Part shown: piece by piece, positions 8,692 through 17,113 of the stretch | How the letters are laid out: every line of letters starts with the position of its first letter | Position numbering within the stretch: the stretch's first letter is position 1 | From: Actinomadura chibensis NBRC 106107 | GTDB lineage: Bacteria > Actinomycetota > Actinomycetes > Streptosporangiales > Streptosporangiaceae | Assembly: GCF_001552135.1 (NCBI RefSeq) | Contig: NZ_BCQP01000022.1 | Coordinates: forward strand, 24,263-88,262 | Reading direction: 5' to 3' | Length of the DNA: 64,000 bases | Program-made: the position numbers and the translations under genes | Notes under the pieces: model-generated | The model's input: the letters and a program-made list of their open reading frames with translations, nothing else | What the model was told of the DNA's origin: nothing | Database searches by the model: none

Positions 8692-9066
8692 ATGAGCGGA
8701 GCGAACCGGGGGGTGTGGGGGGACGGCCCCCCGCATGGAGCACGCGGCCGGAAGCGCGTCTGCTTCCTGCTGAAGGTCAGGCAGGACCGCCTGGAGGAGT
8801 ACAAGCGGCGCCACCAGGCGGTCTGGCCCGGCATGCGGGACGCCCTGCGCGACAGCGGCTGGCACAACTACTCCCTCTTCCTGCGCGAGGACGGCCTCCT
8901 CGTCGGCTACCTGGAGACCGACGACTTCGAGGCCGCCCGGGCGGCGATGGCCCGCACCGAGGTCAACGCCCGCTGGCAGGCGGAGATGGCGCCGTTCTTC
9001 GAGGACCTCGACGGCCGTCCCGACCAGGGGATGTCGCCGCTCGCCGAGGTCTTCCACCTGGATTGA
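8692..9066 (+). CDS. rhaM: L-rhamnose mutarotase with an odd N-terminal extension
   Basis: The core KRVCFLLKV to AEVFHLD matches L-rhamnose mutarotase (RhaM/RhaU), which interconverts alpha and beta L-rhamnose so that the isomerase gets its preferred anomer. The conserved family start is at residue 21 here. The preceding 20 residues (MSGANRGVWGDGPPHGARG) come from a G-rich palindromic stretch (G6-ACGG-C6 at 8717-8732) and have no family counterpart. The ATG at 8692 lies two bases after the rhaS stop. A GTG at 8713 is an alternative. No closer start codon exists in frame. Confidence 0.88.
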   Translation: MSGANRGVWGDGPPHGARGRKRVCFLLKVRQDRLEEYKRRHQAVWPGMRDALRDSGWHNYSLFLREDGLLVGYLETDDFEAARAAMARTEVNARWQAEMAPFFEDLDGRPDQGMSPLAEVFHLD

Positions 9067-9074
9067 GAGGTCAC

Positions 9075-10247
9075 GTGCCCGTGGTTGACACCAGCGCGGT
9101 GAAGGACGCCCTGCGCCGCCAGCAGATCGAGACCCCCTCGTGGGCGTACGGGAACTCGGGGACGCGGTTCAAGGTCTTCGCGCAGGAGGGCGTCCCGCGC
9201 ACCCCGTGGGAGAAGATCGACGACGCCGCGCAGGTGCACCGGTTCACCGGCGTCGCGCCGAGCGTCGCCGTCCACATCCCCTGGGACCGGGTGGACGACT
9301 ACGCCGCGCTGGCCGCGCACGCCGAGGAGAGGGGGGTGCGGATAGGCGCGGTCAACACCAACGTCTTCCAGGACGACGACTACAGGCTCGGCAGCGTCAC
9401 CAACCCGGATCCGGCCGTCCGCCGCAAGGCGCTCGGCCACCTGCTGGAAGCCGTCGACATCATGGACGCCACGGGTTCCCGCGACCTCAAGCTGTGGTTC
9501 TCCGACGGCACGAACTACCCGGGGCAGGACGACGTCCGGACCCGGCAGGACCGGATGGCCGAGGCGCTCGCGGCCGTCTACGAGCGGCTCGGCGACGGCC
9601 AGCGGTTCCTGCTGGAGTACAAGCTGTTCGAGCCCGCGTTCTACATGACCGACCTGCCGGACTGGGGGGCGTCCTACGCGCACTGCGTGAAGCTCGGCCC
9701 GAAGGCGCAGGTCGTCGTCGACACCGGGCACCACGCGCCGGGCACGAACATCGAGTTCATCGTCGCGTTCCTGCTGCGCGAGGGGAAGCTCGGCGGGTTC
9801 GACTTCAACTCCCGCTTCTACGCCGACGACGACCTGATGGTCGGCGCCGCGGACCCGTTCCAGCTCTTCCGGATCATGTACGAGGTGGTGCGGGGCGGCG
9901 GCTACGACCCGGACGCGGGGGTCGCGTTCATGCTCGACCAGTGCCACAACATCGAGCCGAAGATCCAGGGCCAGATCCGCTCGGTGATGAACGTCCAGGA
10001 GGCGACGGCGAAGGCGCTGCTCGTGGACGGCGACGCGCTGCGCGCCGCGCAGGACGCCGGGGACGTCCTCGAAGCGAACGCGGTGTTCATGGACGCCTAC
10101 AACACCGACGTCCGTCCGCTGCTGGCGGAGCTGCGCGAGGAGATGGGCCTGCACCCGGACCCGGTCGCGGCGTACAAGGCGTCCGGCTACTTCGAGAAGG
10201 TCCGCGCCGAGCGGACGGTCGGCCAGGCGGCGGGATGGGGCGCGTGA
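9075..10247 (+). CDS. rhaI: L-rhamnose isomerase
   Basis: This 390-residue TIM-barrel enzyme is of the Pseudomonas stutzeri/Rhizobium RhaI class and converts L-rhamnose to L-rhamnulose in the cytoplasm using divalent metal. Recognisable segments include WEKIDDAAQVHRFTGVAPSV, the metal-binding KLWFSDGTNYPGQD and EYKLFEPAFY stretches, and VDTGHHAPGTN. GAGAGG precedes the GTG at 9075; a second GTG at 9081 is possible. It follows the mutarotase by 8 bp and its TGA overlaps the next gene's ATG (TGATG), so translation is coupled to the secreted rhamnosidase. Confidence 0.92.
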   Translation: MPVVDTSAVKDALRRQQIETPSWAYGNSGTRFKVFAQEGVPRTPWEKIDDAAQVHRFTGVAPSVAVHIPWDRVDDYAALAAHAEERGVRIGAVNTNVFQDDDYRLGSVTNPDPAVRRKALGHLLEAVDIMDATGSRDLKLWFSDGTNYPGQDDVRTRQDRMAEALAAVYERLGDGQRFLLEYKLFEPAFYMTDLPDWGASYAHCVKLGPKAQVVVDTGHHAPGTNIEFIVAFLLREGKLGGFDFNSRFYADDDLMVGAADPFQLFRIMYEVVRGGGYDPDAGVAFMLDQCHNIEPKIQGQIRSVMNVQEATAKALLVDGDALRAAQDAGDVLEANAVFMDAYNTDVRPLLAELREEMGLHPDPVAAYKASGYFEKVRAERTVGQAAGWGA

Positions 10248-13200
10248 TGATCTCTCGGCGAGGCTTCCTCGGGGCCACGGCCGCGACCGGCGTGGCGCTC
10301 GGCGTGCCGGGGACGGCGCGGGCGGCGTCCGGCGGCGGGATGCGGGTGACCGCGCTCGACGTCCAGGACGCCCCGAACCCGCTCGGCATGGACGAGCCCG
10401 CGCCCCGGCTCGGCTGGCGGCTGGCCTCGCCGCGCCGCGGCGACGCGCAGACCGCGTACCAGGTCGTGGTCACCTCCGGGCGGGACGTCGTCTGGGACAG
10501 CGGCCGGGTCGCCTCCGCGCAGACGCGCAACATCGTGTACGGCGGACCGGAGCTGCTGCCCGGCCGCCGGTACGAGTGGAAGGTGCGCGCCTGGGACGCG
10601 GCGGGCGGCACGTCCGGGTGGAGCGATCCAGGCTGGTGGGAGACGGGCGTCGGCGACTGGGGGACCGGCTGGATCTGGCCGGGCTCCACCGTCCCGGTCT
10701 GGGACGACTTCCGCCTGGAGGCCGACCTCACCGTCACCGAGCTGGCGTTCGGCCTGTTCTTCCGCGCGGACGGCGATTCCAACGGCTACATGTGGCAGCT
10801 CTCCGAGGGCTCGCTGCTGCGGCCGCACAAGCTGGTGAACGGCGGCTGGACGGTGCTGAAGAGCGTGCCGATCCCCGTCGACCGGGTGGTCGGCACCCCG
10901 CTGAAGGTCGCGATCGACGCGCGCGGCGCCACCATCCGCACGTACGTGGACGGCGCGCTCGTGGACACCCTGTCCGACGGCACGTTCGCGTCCGGCACCG
11001 TCGGGCTGCGCACCGACGGCCGCGAGGCGGGCGTGCTGCGGCGGATCACCGTCACCGGCGGCGGCCCGCCGTTCGACGACGACCTCACCGGCGGCGCGCC
11101 CTACCGGTGGAGCGCGGGCACGGTCGCGGACGGCGAGCTGCGGATCACCGGCGCGGTCGCCTTCCCGCACCCGTTCAACCCGCTGCTGCGCAAGGAGTTC
11201 ACGCTGCGGGCGCGGCCGTCGCGGGCCCGCGCCTACATCTGCGGGCTCGGCTACCACGAGCTGTTCGTCAACGGCGAGCGCGTCGGCGACCACGTCCTCG
11301 ATCCGGCGTGGACCGACTACGCGCGCCGCGCCGGGTACGTCGTCCACGACGTCACTCGCCATCTGGCCAAGGGGCGCAACGCGGTCGGGGTGGCGCTCGG
11401 GCGCGGCTGGTTCGGCGGGATGGGCGCCGGGAAGATGGGGCCCGGCGATCCGGTGCCGGAGCCCGGCACGGGCTGGGACGGCCGCCAGCGCCTCCTGTTC
11501 CGCCTCGTCGCGGACGGCGCCGCGATCGTCGGCGACGGCACCTGGAAGACCGCCCCCGGCCCGTCGTACGCGGGCGCGGTCACCCCGGACACCGAGCACT
11601 ACGACGCCCGGCTCGCCGTCCCCGGCTGGTCCGCGCCGGGCTTCGACGACACGGCCTGGACGGCCGCGAAGCCGATCCGGACCGCCGGCGTCGAGGTGCG
11701 GGCGCAGGCGATCGAGCCCATCAAGATCACCGACTCGCTCCGCCCGGTCGCGATCACCAATCCGGCGGCCGGGGTGTACGTGTACGACTTCGGCGTCAAC
11801 ATCGCGGGGGTCGTCCGGCTGAAGGTCCGGGGCCCGGCGGGGACCGAGGTGCGGCTGCGGCACGGCGAGCGGCTCGACGCGGACGGCACCGTCCACCCCG
11901 GCGGACGCGACCAGACCGACACCTACGTGCTGAGCGGCAAGGGCACCGAGGTGTGGCAGCCGTCGTTCAGCTACAAGGGGTTCCAGTTCGTCGAGGTGCG
12001 CGGGTACCCCGGCACGCCCGGACGCGACGCGCTCCGCGCCCTGCGCCTGCACACCACCGTCGCCAGCACGGGCCGCTTCACCTGCGCGAACGGCCTGCTG
12101 AACCGGATCCACGAGGCCGCGCGCTCCACCCTCCTCAACAACCACGTCTCGGTGCCGACCGACGGCTCGATGGAGGAGAAGCTGCCGTGGACCGGCGACG
12201 CGGGCCTCATGGAGGACTCCGCCTTCGCCAACTACGACATGCGCCGCTTCTACGCCAAGTGGCTCACCGACATCCGCGACACGCAGGGCGAGGACGGCAA
12301 CATCGCCTCGTGGGCGCCGCAGCCGCGCCCGGGGTTCCGCCCGCCGTCGCCGTCCTGGGCCAACCAGTACGTCGCGACGGTGTGGAACCTGCACCGGTAC
12401 TACGACGCGCCCTGGGCGCTCGCCGAGTACTACGACTCGCTCAACCGGTACGCCGCCTACGAGGCGGGACGGCTGGACGGCAGGGGCCTCAGCACCGACG
12501 AGTGGGGCGACTACAACGCGCCGTCCGCGCAGAGCGCCGCCGTGAACGCGCTGATGGGCACCGCGTACGTGCACCGGACGCACGTCCAGCTCGCCGAGAT
12601 CGCCGCCGAGCTGGGCAAGGACGCCGACGCTCGGCGCCTGCGCGGCAAGGCCGACGAGGTGGCCCGCGCGTTCAACGCCGCGTACCTGGACGCCGGGCGC
12701 GGCCTGTACCGGGCCGACGACGCGTACCGGCAGACGCCGAACGTGCTGGCGCTGGCGTTCGGGCTGGTGCCGTCCGAGCACGTCGAGGCGGTGGCGGCGA
12801 ACCTCGTCCGGGACGTGGAGGACACGCACGACGGCCACCTCGACACCGGCGTGCTCGGCACCAAGTACCTGCTGCCGGTGCTGTGCGACCACGGCCACGC
12901 CGACCTCGCCTACCGGGTCGCGACGCAGACGACCGAGCCGAGCTGGGGCTTCTGGTTCGCCAACGGCGCGACGTCGCTGTGGGAGATGTGGCACCTCGGC
13001 TCGCGCTCGCGCGGCCACGGCTTCCTCGGCACGGTCGACGAGTGGTTCTACCGGTACGTGGCGGGGATCGAGCCGTCCGCGCCCGGCTACCGGCGGATCC
13101 TGATGCGCCCCTGCCTGCCCGCCGGGCTCGCCCGCGCGGAGGCGTCGATCGACACGGTCCGCGGCCGCGCCGCCGTGAGCTGGCGGCGGGAGGACGGGCG

Positions 13201-13354
13201 GCTGGCGCTGCGCGCCGAGGTGCCGGTCGGCGCCGTGGCCGAGGTGCGCCTGCCCGCCGCCGCCGTCGCGCTGGACGGCGCGCGGCCGCTCGGCCCCGGC
13301 CGCTTCGAGGCCGGTCCGGGCACCCATCGGTTCCAGGTGAGGAGAGGACGATGA
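10247..13354 (+). CDS. Tat-exported alpha-L-rhamnosidase, GH78
   Basis: The protein of 1035 residues opens with a twin-arginine signal (ISRRGFLGATAATGVALG ... ARAAS). It then shows the GH78 plan: an N-terminal fibronectin-like domain (LDVQDAPNPLGMD), beta-sandwich domains with the RAYICGLGYHELFVNGERV motif, the (alpha/alpha)6 catalytic barrel and a C-terminal beta-domain. The catalytic acid region reads VPTDGSMEEKLPWTGDAG around residue 643. It would release terminal L-rhamnose from plant glycosides or polysaccharides outside the cell. The gene is embedded in the catabolic operon, overlapping rhaI upstream and the aldolase/dehydrogenase gene downstream (ATGA). Confidence 0.92.
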   Translation: MISRRGFLGATAATGVALGVPGTARAASGGGMRVTALDVQDAPNPLGMDEPAPRLGWRLASPRRGDAQTAYQVVVTSGRDVVWDSGRVASAQTRNIVYGGPELLPGRRYEWKVRAWDAAGGTSGWSDPGWWETGVGDWGTGWIWPGSTVPVWDDFRLEADLTVTELAFGLFFRADGDSNGYMWQLSEGSLLRPHKLVNGGWTVLKSVPIPVDRVVGTPLKVAIDARGATIRTYVDGALVDTLSDGTFASGTVGLRTDGREAGVLRRITVTGGGPPFDDDLTGGAPYRWSAGTVADGELRITGAVAFPHPFNPLLRKEFTLRARPSRARAYICGLGYHELFVNGERVGDHVLDPAWTDYARRAGYVVHDVTRHLAKGRNAVGVALGRGWFGGMGAGKMGPGDPVPEPGTGWDGRQRLLFRLVADGAAIVGDGTWKTAPGPSYAGAVTPDTEHYDARLAVPGWSAPGFDDTAWTAAKPIRTAGVEVRAQAIEPIKITDSLRPVAITNPAAGVYVYDFGVNIAGVVRLKVRGPAGTEVRLRHGERLDADGTVHPGGRDQTDTYVLSGKGTEVWQPSFSYKGFQFVEVRGYPGTPGRDALRALRLHTTVASTGRFTCANGLLNRIHEAARSTLLNNHVSVPTDGSMEEKLPWTGDAGLMEDSAFANYDMRRFYAKWLTDIRDTQGEDGNIASWAPQPRPGFRPPSPSWANQYVATVWNLHRYYDAPWALAEYYDSLNRYAAYEAGRLDGRGLSTDEWGDYNAPSAQSAAVNALMGTAYVHRTHVQLAEIAAELGKDADARRLRGKADEVARAFNAAYLDAGRGLYRADDAYRQTPNVLALAFGLVPSEHVEAVAANLVRDVEDTHDGHLDTGVLGTKYLLPVLCDHGHADLAYRVATQTTEPSWGFWFANGATSLWEMWHLGSRSRGHGFLGTVDEWFYRYVAGIEPSAPGYRRILMRPCLPAGLARAEASIDTVRGRAAVSWRREDGRLALRAEVPVGAVAEVRLPAAAVALDGARPLGPGRFEAGPGTHRFQVRRGR

Positions 13355-15402
13355 CGGGCAGTCCGCCCGAGGTCGGGAAGCTGATCGAACGCGCGCACGC
13401 GCTCGGCTCCGACCCGCGCAACACCAACTACGCCGGGGGGAACGCGTCGGCCAAGGCGGTGGTGGAGGACCCGGTGACCGCGTCGCCGGTCGAGCTGATG
13501 TGGGTGAAGGGCTCCGGCGGCGACCTCGGTACGCTGACCGAGGGCGGCCTCGCCGTGCTGCGGCTCGACCGGCTGCGCGCCCTCGCCGACGTCTACCCGG
13601 GCGTCGAGCGCGAGGACGAGATGGTCGCCGCGTTCGACTACTGCCTGCACGGGAAGGGCGGGGCGGCGCCGTCCATCGACACCGCCATGCACGGCCTCGT
13701 GGACGCCGCGCACGTCGACCACCTGCACCCCGACTCCGGCATCGCGATCGCGACGGCGGCGGACGGCGAGGAGCTGACCCGGCGCGTCTTCGGCGGCCGG
13801 GTGGCGTGGGTGCCGTGGCGGCGCCCCGGTTTCCAGCTCGGCCTGGACATCGCCGCGATCAAGGCGGCGAACCCGGACGCGATCGGCGTGATCCTCGGCG
13901 GGCACGGCATCACCGCGTGGGGCGCCACGAGCGAGGAGTGCGAGGCGAACTCGCTCGACATCATCCGCACCGCCGAGGCCTACATCGCCGAGCACGGCCG
14001 GGCCGACCCGTTCGGCGAGGTGGTCCACCCGGCGCTCCCGGACGACGAGCGGCGGGCGCGGGCGGCGGCGCTGTTCCCGCTGCTGCGCGGGCTGGCCTCC
14101 ACCGACCGGCGGCAGGTCGGGCACTTCACCGACTCGGCCGCCGTGCTCGACTTCGTCTCCCGCGCCGAGCATCCGCGGCTCGCCGCGCTCGGCACGTCCT
14201 GCCCGGACCACTTCCTGCGCACCAAGGTCGCGCCGATGGTCCTCGACCTGCCGCCGGACGCCCCGCTCGACGACGCCAAGGCCCGCCTCCGCGACCTGCA
14301 CGCCGCCTACCGCGCGGAGTACGCCGCGTACTACGCGCGGCACGCCACCGCGGACTCGCCGCCGATGCGGGGCGCGGACCCGGCGATCGTGCTCGTCCCC
14401 GGCGTCGGCATGTTCTCCTTCGGCGCCGACAAGCAGACCGCGCGCGTCGCGGGCGAGTTCTACGTCAACGCGATCAACGTGATGCGCGGCGCGGAGGCGC
14501 TGTCGTCGTACGCGCCGATCCCGGAGGCGGAGCGGTTCCGCATCGAGTACTGGGAGCTGGAGGAGGCCAAGCTCCGCCGCCGGCCGGCGCCGCGGCCGCT
14601 GGCGGCGCGGGTCGCGCTGGTCACCGGCGGCGGGTCCGGGATCGGCGCGGCCACCGCCCGCCGCCTCGCCGCCGAGGGCGCCTGCGTCGTCGTCGCCGAC
14701 CGGGACGCCGCCGCCGCGGAGAAGGTCGCGGCGGAGATCGGCGCGTCCGCGCCGCGGCCCGCCGACGCGGCCGTGGCGGTCGCCGCCGACGTGACGTCCG
14801 AGGACGAGGTCGCCGCCGCCGTCCGGGCCGCCGTCCTCGCGTTCGGCGGGGTCGACCTCGTCGTCAACAACGCCGGGCTGTCGATCTCCCGGCCGCTGCT
14901 GGAGACGAGCGCGCGCGACTGGGACGTCCAGCACGACGTCATGGCGCGCGGCTCGTTCCTCGTCTCCCGCGAGACCGCCCGCGTCATGGTCGAGCAGGCG
15001 GCGGGCGGCGACATCGTCTACATCGCGTCGAAGAACGGCGTGTTCGCCGGGCCGAACAACATCGCCTACGGCGCGGCCAAGGCCGACCAGGCGCACCAGG
15101 TGCGGCTGCTCGCCGCCGAGCTCGGCGAGCACGGGATCCGCGTCAACGGCGTCAACCCGGACGGCGTCGTCCGCGGCTCCGGGATCTTCGCGGGCGGCTG
15201 GGGCGCCGAGCGCGCCGCCGTGTACGGGGTGGCGGAGGAGCGGCTCGGCGAGTTCTACGCGCAGCGGACGCTGCTGAAACGCGAGGTGCTGCCCGAGCAT
15301 GTCGCGGCCGCCGTCGCCGCGCTCACCTGCGGGGACCTGACGCACACGACCGGCCTGCACGTGCCCGTGGACGCGGGCGTCGCCGCCGCGTTCCTGCGCT
15401 GA
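13351..15402 (+). CDS. rhaEW: Bifunctional rhamnulose-1-phosphate aldolase / L-lactaldehyde dehydrogenase
   Basis: Residues 1 to about 410 form a class II aldolase with the metal-binding HVDHLHPDSG motif. Residues from about 420 form a short-chain dehydrogenase with the NAD motif TGGGSGIG, the NNAGLS segment, catalytic serine in IASKNG and YGAAK with catalytic Tyr-Lys near 572-576. The fusion is known from bacterial rhamnose pathways and would split rhamnulose-1-phosphate into DHAP and L-lactaldehyde, then oxidise the aldehyde to L-lactate. At 683 residues it is the usual length. The ATG overlaps the rhamnosidase stop and GAGGAGAGG precedes it. The neighbouring lutABC genes would use the lactate. 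Confidence 0.92.
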   Translation: MTGSPPEVGKLIERAHALGSDPRNTNYAGGNASAKAVVEDPVTASPVELMWVKGSGGDLGTLTEGGLAVLRLDRLRALADVYPGVEREDEMVAAFDYCLHGKGGAAPSIDTAMHGLVDAAHVDHLHPDSGIAIATAADGEELTRRVFGGRVAWVPWRRPGFQLGLDIAAIKAANPDAIGVILGGHGITAWGATSEECEANSLDIIRTAEAYIAEHGRADPFGEVVHPALPDDERRARAAALFPLLRGLASTDRRQVGHFTDSAAVLDFVSRAEHPRLAALGTSCPDHFLRTKVAPMVLDLPPDAPLDDAKARLRDLHAAYRAEYAAYYARHATADSPPMRGADPAIVLVPGVGMFSFGADKQTARVAGEFYVNAINVMRGAEALSSYAPIPEAERFRIEYWELEEAKLRRRPAPRPLAARVALVTGGGSGIGAATARRLAAEGACVVVADRDAAAAEKVAAEIGASAPRPADAAVAVAADVTSEDEVAAAVRAAVLAFGGVDLVVNNAGLSISRPLLETSARDWDVQHDVMARGSFLVSRETARVMVEQAAGGDIVYIASKNGVFAGPNNIAYGAAKADQAHQVRLLAAELGEHGIRVNGVNPDGVVRGSGIFAGGWGAERAAVYGVAEERLGEFYAQRTLLKREVLPEHVAAAVAALTCGDLTHTTGLHVPVDAGVAAAFLR

Positions 15403-15416
15403 CCGCGCGGGACGCG

Positions 15417-15442
15417 GACCGGTCGGCGGAGGGAGACCGGTC
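15417..15442. terminator. Weak hairpin after the rhamnose operon
   Basis: Two copies of the palindrome GACCGGTC, 10 bases apart, can pair as an 8-bp stem shortly after the aldolase/dehydrogenase stop. They are part of a longer direct repeat (GACCGGTCGGCGG). There is no T-tract. The rest of the 223-bp spacer up to 15625 is less GC-rich near 15575-15600 but shows no convincing promoter. Confidence 0.3.
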
Positions 15443-15625
15443 GGCGGCCCGGACCGCGAGGCCGCGGCGCTCACATCGCCGCGTCCGCGCCGTCCCCACC
15501 CGGGCCGCCGGCCGTCCCTGAAGGGCCCGCTCGACCAAAAGGAACCCGACACGAGAACGAAGGGCCGGGTCCAGAAGTTTCCCCCATTTCGACGACCTGT
15601 CCGCGAATGACGACGAGGAGAGGAC

Positions 15626-17044
15626 ATGCCGGACAACACGACCCGGCCGCCGGTGAAGGTCGGCCTGGTGGCAGGGGGCCTCGGCGCGTACTGGCCGCAG
15701 TTCCCGGAACTGCTGCCGCAACTGAAACGGTCGGCCGAGCGCGTCGCGGAGCGGATGCGGGGGCTCGGCGCCGAGGTGGTGGACGCCGGGTTCGTCTCCG
15801 ACGCGCGGGAGGGCGCGGAGGCCGCCGAACGGCTCCGCGCGGCGGGCTGCGACCTCATCGTCGGCTTCCTCACCACCTACATGACCGCGACGATGCTCGT
15901 CCCCGTCGCGCAGCGCGCGGACGCGCCGGTCCTGCTGATCAACCTCCAGCCGACCGAGTCGATGGACCACGCGACGTTCGACACCGGCCAGTGGCTCGCC
16001 TACTGCGGCGCGTGCCCGCTGCCGGAGATGGCGAACGCGTTCGCGCGCTGCGGCGTCCCGTTCCGCTCCGTCTCCGGCCACCTGGAGGACGAGCGCGCCT
16101 GGACGCGGATCGCCCGCTGGGTCCGCGCCGCCGGGGTGCGGGCCGCGCTCCGCCGCGGACGGCACGGCCTGATGGGCCACCTCTACCCCGGCATGCTCGA
16201 CGTCTCCACCGACCTCACCCTGGTCAGCGCCAACTTCGGCGGCCACGTCGAGGTGCTGGAGTTCGACGACCTGCGCGTCCGGGTGGAGAAGGTCACGGAC
16301 GCGGAGGCCGCCGCGAAGAAGGCGGAGGCGGAGTCGATCTTCGAGCTGGACGCGTCCGTGAACGACGACGACCTGGCCTGGGCGGCCCGCGTGTCCGTCG
16401 GCCTCGACCGGCTCGTCGCCGACTTCGGGCTCGACAGCCTCGCCTACTACCACCGCGGCCTGGACGGCGAGGTCCACGAGCGGCTCGGCGCCGGGATGAT
16501 CCTCGGCGCGTCGCTGCTCACCGCGCGCGGCGTCCCGGCGGCGGGGGAGTACGAGCTGCGCACGTCCCTCGCCATGCTGGTCGCCGACCGGCTCGGCGCG
16601 GGCGGCTCGTTCACCGAGCTGCAGGCCCTCGACTTCACCCGCGGCCACGTCGAGATGGGGCACGACGGGCCCGCCCACCTGGCGATCAGCGCGAGGCGGC
16701 CGCTGCTCCGCGGGCTCGGCGTCTACCACGGCAAGCGCGGCTACGGCGTGTCCGTCGAGTTCGACGTGCGGCACGGCCCGGTCACCGCGTTCGGGATCAT
16801 CCAGCGCCGGGACGGGACGTTCGCGTTCGCCGCGTCCGAGGGCGAGACCGTGGACGGCCCGCTGCTGCGGATCGGCAACACCACGTCCCGCGTCGACTTC
16901 GGCTGCGACCCCGGCGAATGGACCGACGCCTGGAGCGCCACCGGGATCTCGCACCACTGGGCCCTCGGCACCGGGCACATGGTCGCCGACCTCAAGGCCG
17001 TCGCCGACCTCCTGGAGATCGACCTCGTCCACGTGAACCCCTGA
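15626..17044 (+). CDS. L-fucose/L-arabinose isomerase family protein
   Basis: The 472-residue protein has the Rossmann-like N-terminus (VKVGLVAGGLGAYWPQFPELL) and the C-terminal isomerase domain (TELQALDFTRGHVEMGHDGP, then ATGISHHWALGTGH) of the fucose/arabinose isomerase superfamily. Such enzymes convert aldoses to ketoses with Mn2+. It is not close to E. coli FucI or AraA over its whole length, so the substrate is open. Its position between the rhaEW gene and a second rhamnosidase suggests a sugar released with rhamnose or a parallel rhamnose route. GAGGAGAGG precedes the ATG, and the gene has a 223-bp leader, so it may have its own promoter. Confidence 0.8.
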   Translation: MPDNTTRPPVKVGLVAGGLGAYWPQFPELLPQLKRSAERVAERMRGLGAEVVDAGFVSDAREGAEAAERLRAAGCDLIVGFLTTYMTATMLVPVAQRADAPVLLINLQPTESMDHATFDTGQWLAYCGACPLPEMANAFARCGVPFRSVSGHLEDERAWTRIARWVRAAGVRAALRRGRHGLMGHLYPGMLDVSTDLTLVSANFGGHVEVLEFDDLRVRVEKVTDAEAAAKKAEAESIFELDASVNDDDLAWAARVSVGLDRLVADFGLDSLAYYHRGLDGEVHERLGAGMILGASLLTARGVPAAGEYELRTSLAMLVADRLGAGGSFTELQALDFTRGHVEMGHDGPAHLAISARRPLLRGLGVYHGKRGYGVSVEFDVRHGPVTAFGIIQRRDGTFAFAASEGETVDGPLLRIGNTTSRVDFGCDPGEWTDAWSATGISHHWALGTGHMVADLKAVADLLEIDLVHVNP

Positions 17045-17113
17045 CGGACATCCCGCTCCGTTCCCGCTCCCACCTCCCGACCTTCGTTCCAACCAGCGCT
17101 GAGGAGCACGTCC

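Noticed and set aside
8715..9074. Upstream extension of the rhamnose isomerase frame to 8715
   Set aside because: That part is the mutarotase gene read in another frame. The isomerase family start fits the GTG at 9075 with GAGAGG before it.
15403..15625. LacI-type operator before the fucose/arabinose-isomerase-like gene
   Set aside because: The AT-richer stretch near 15575-15600 has no CG-centred dyad similar to the AAAACGTTTT sites.
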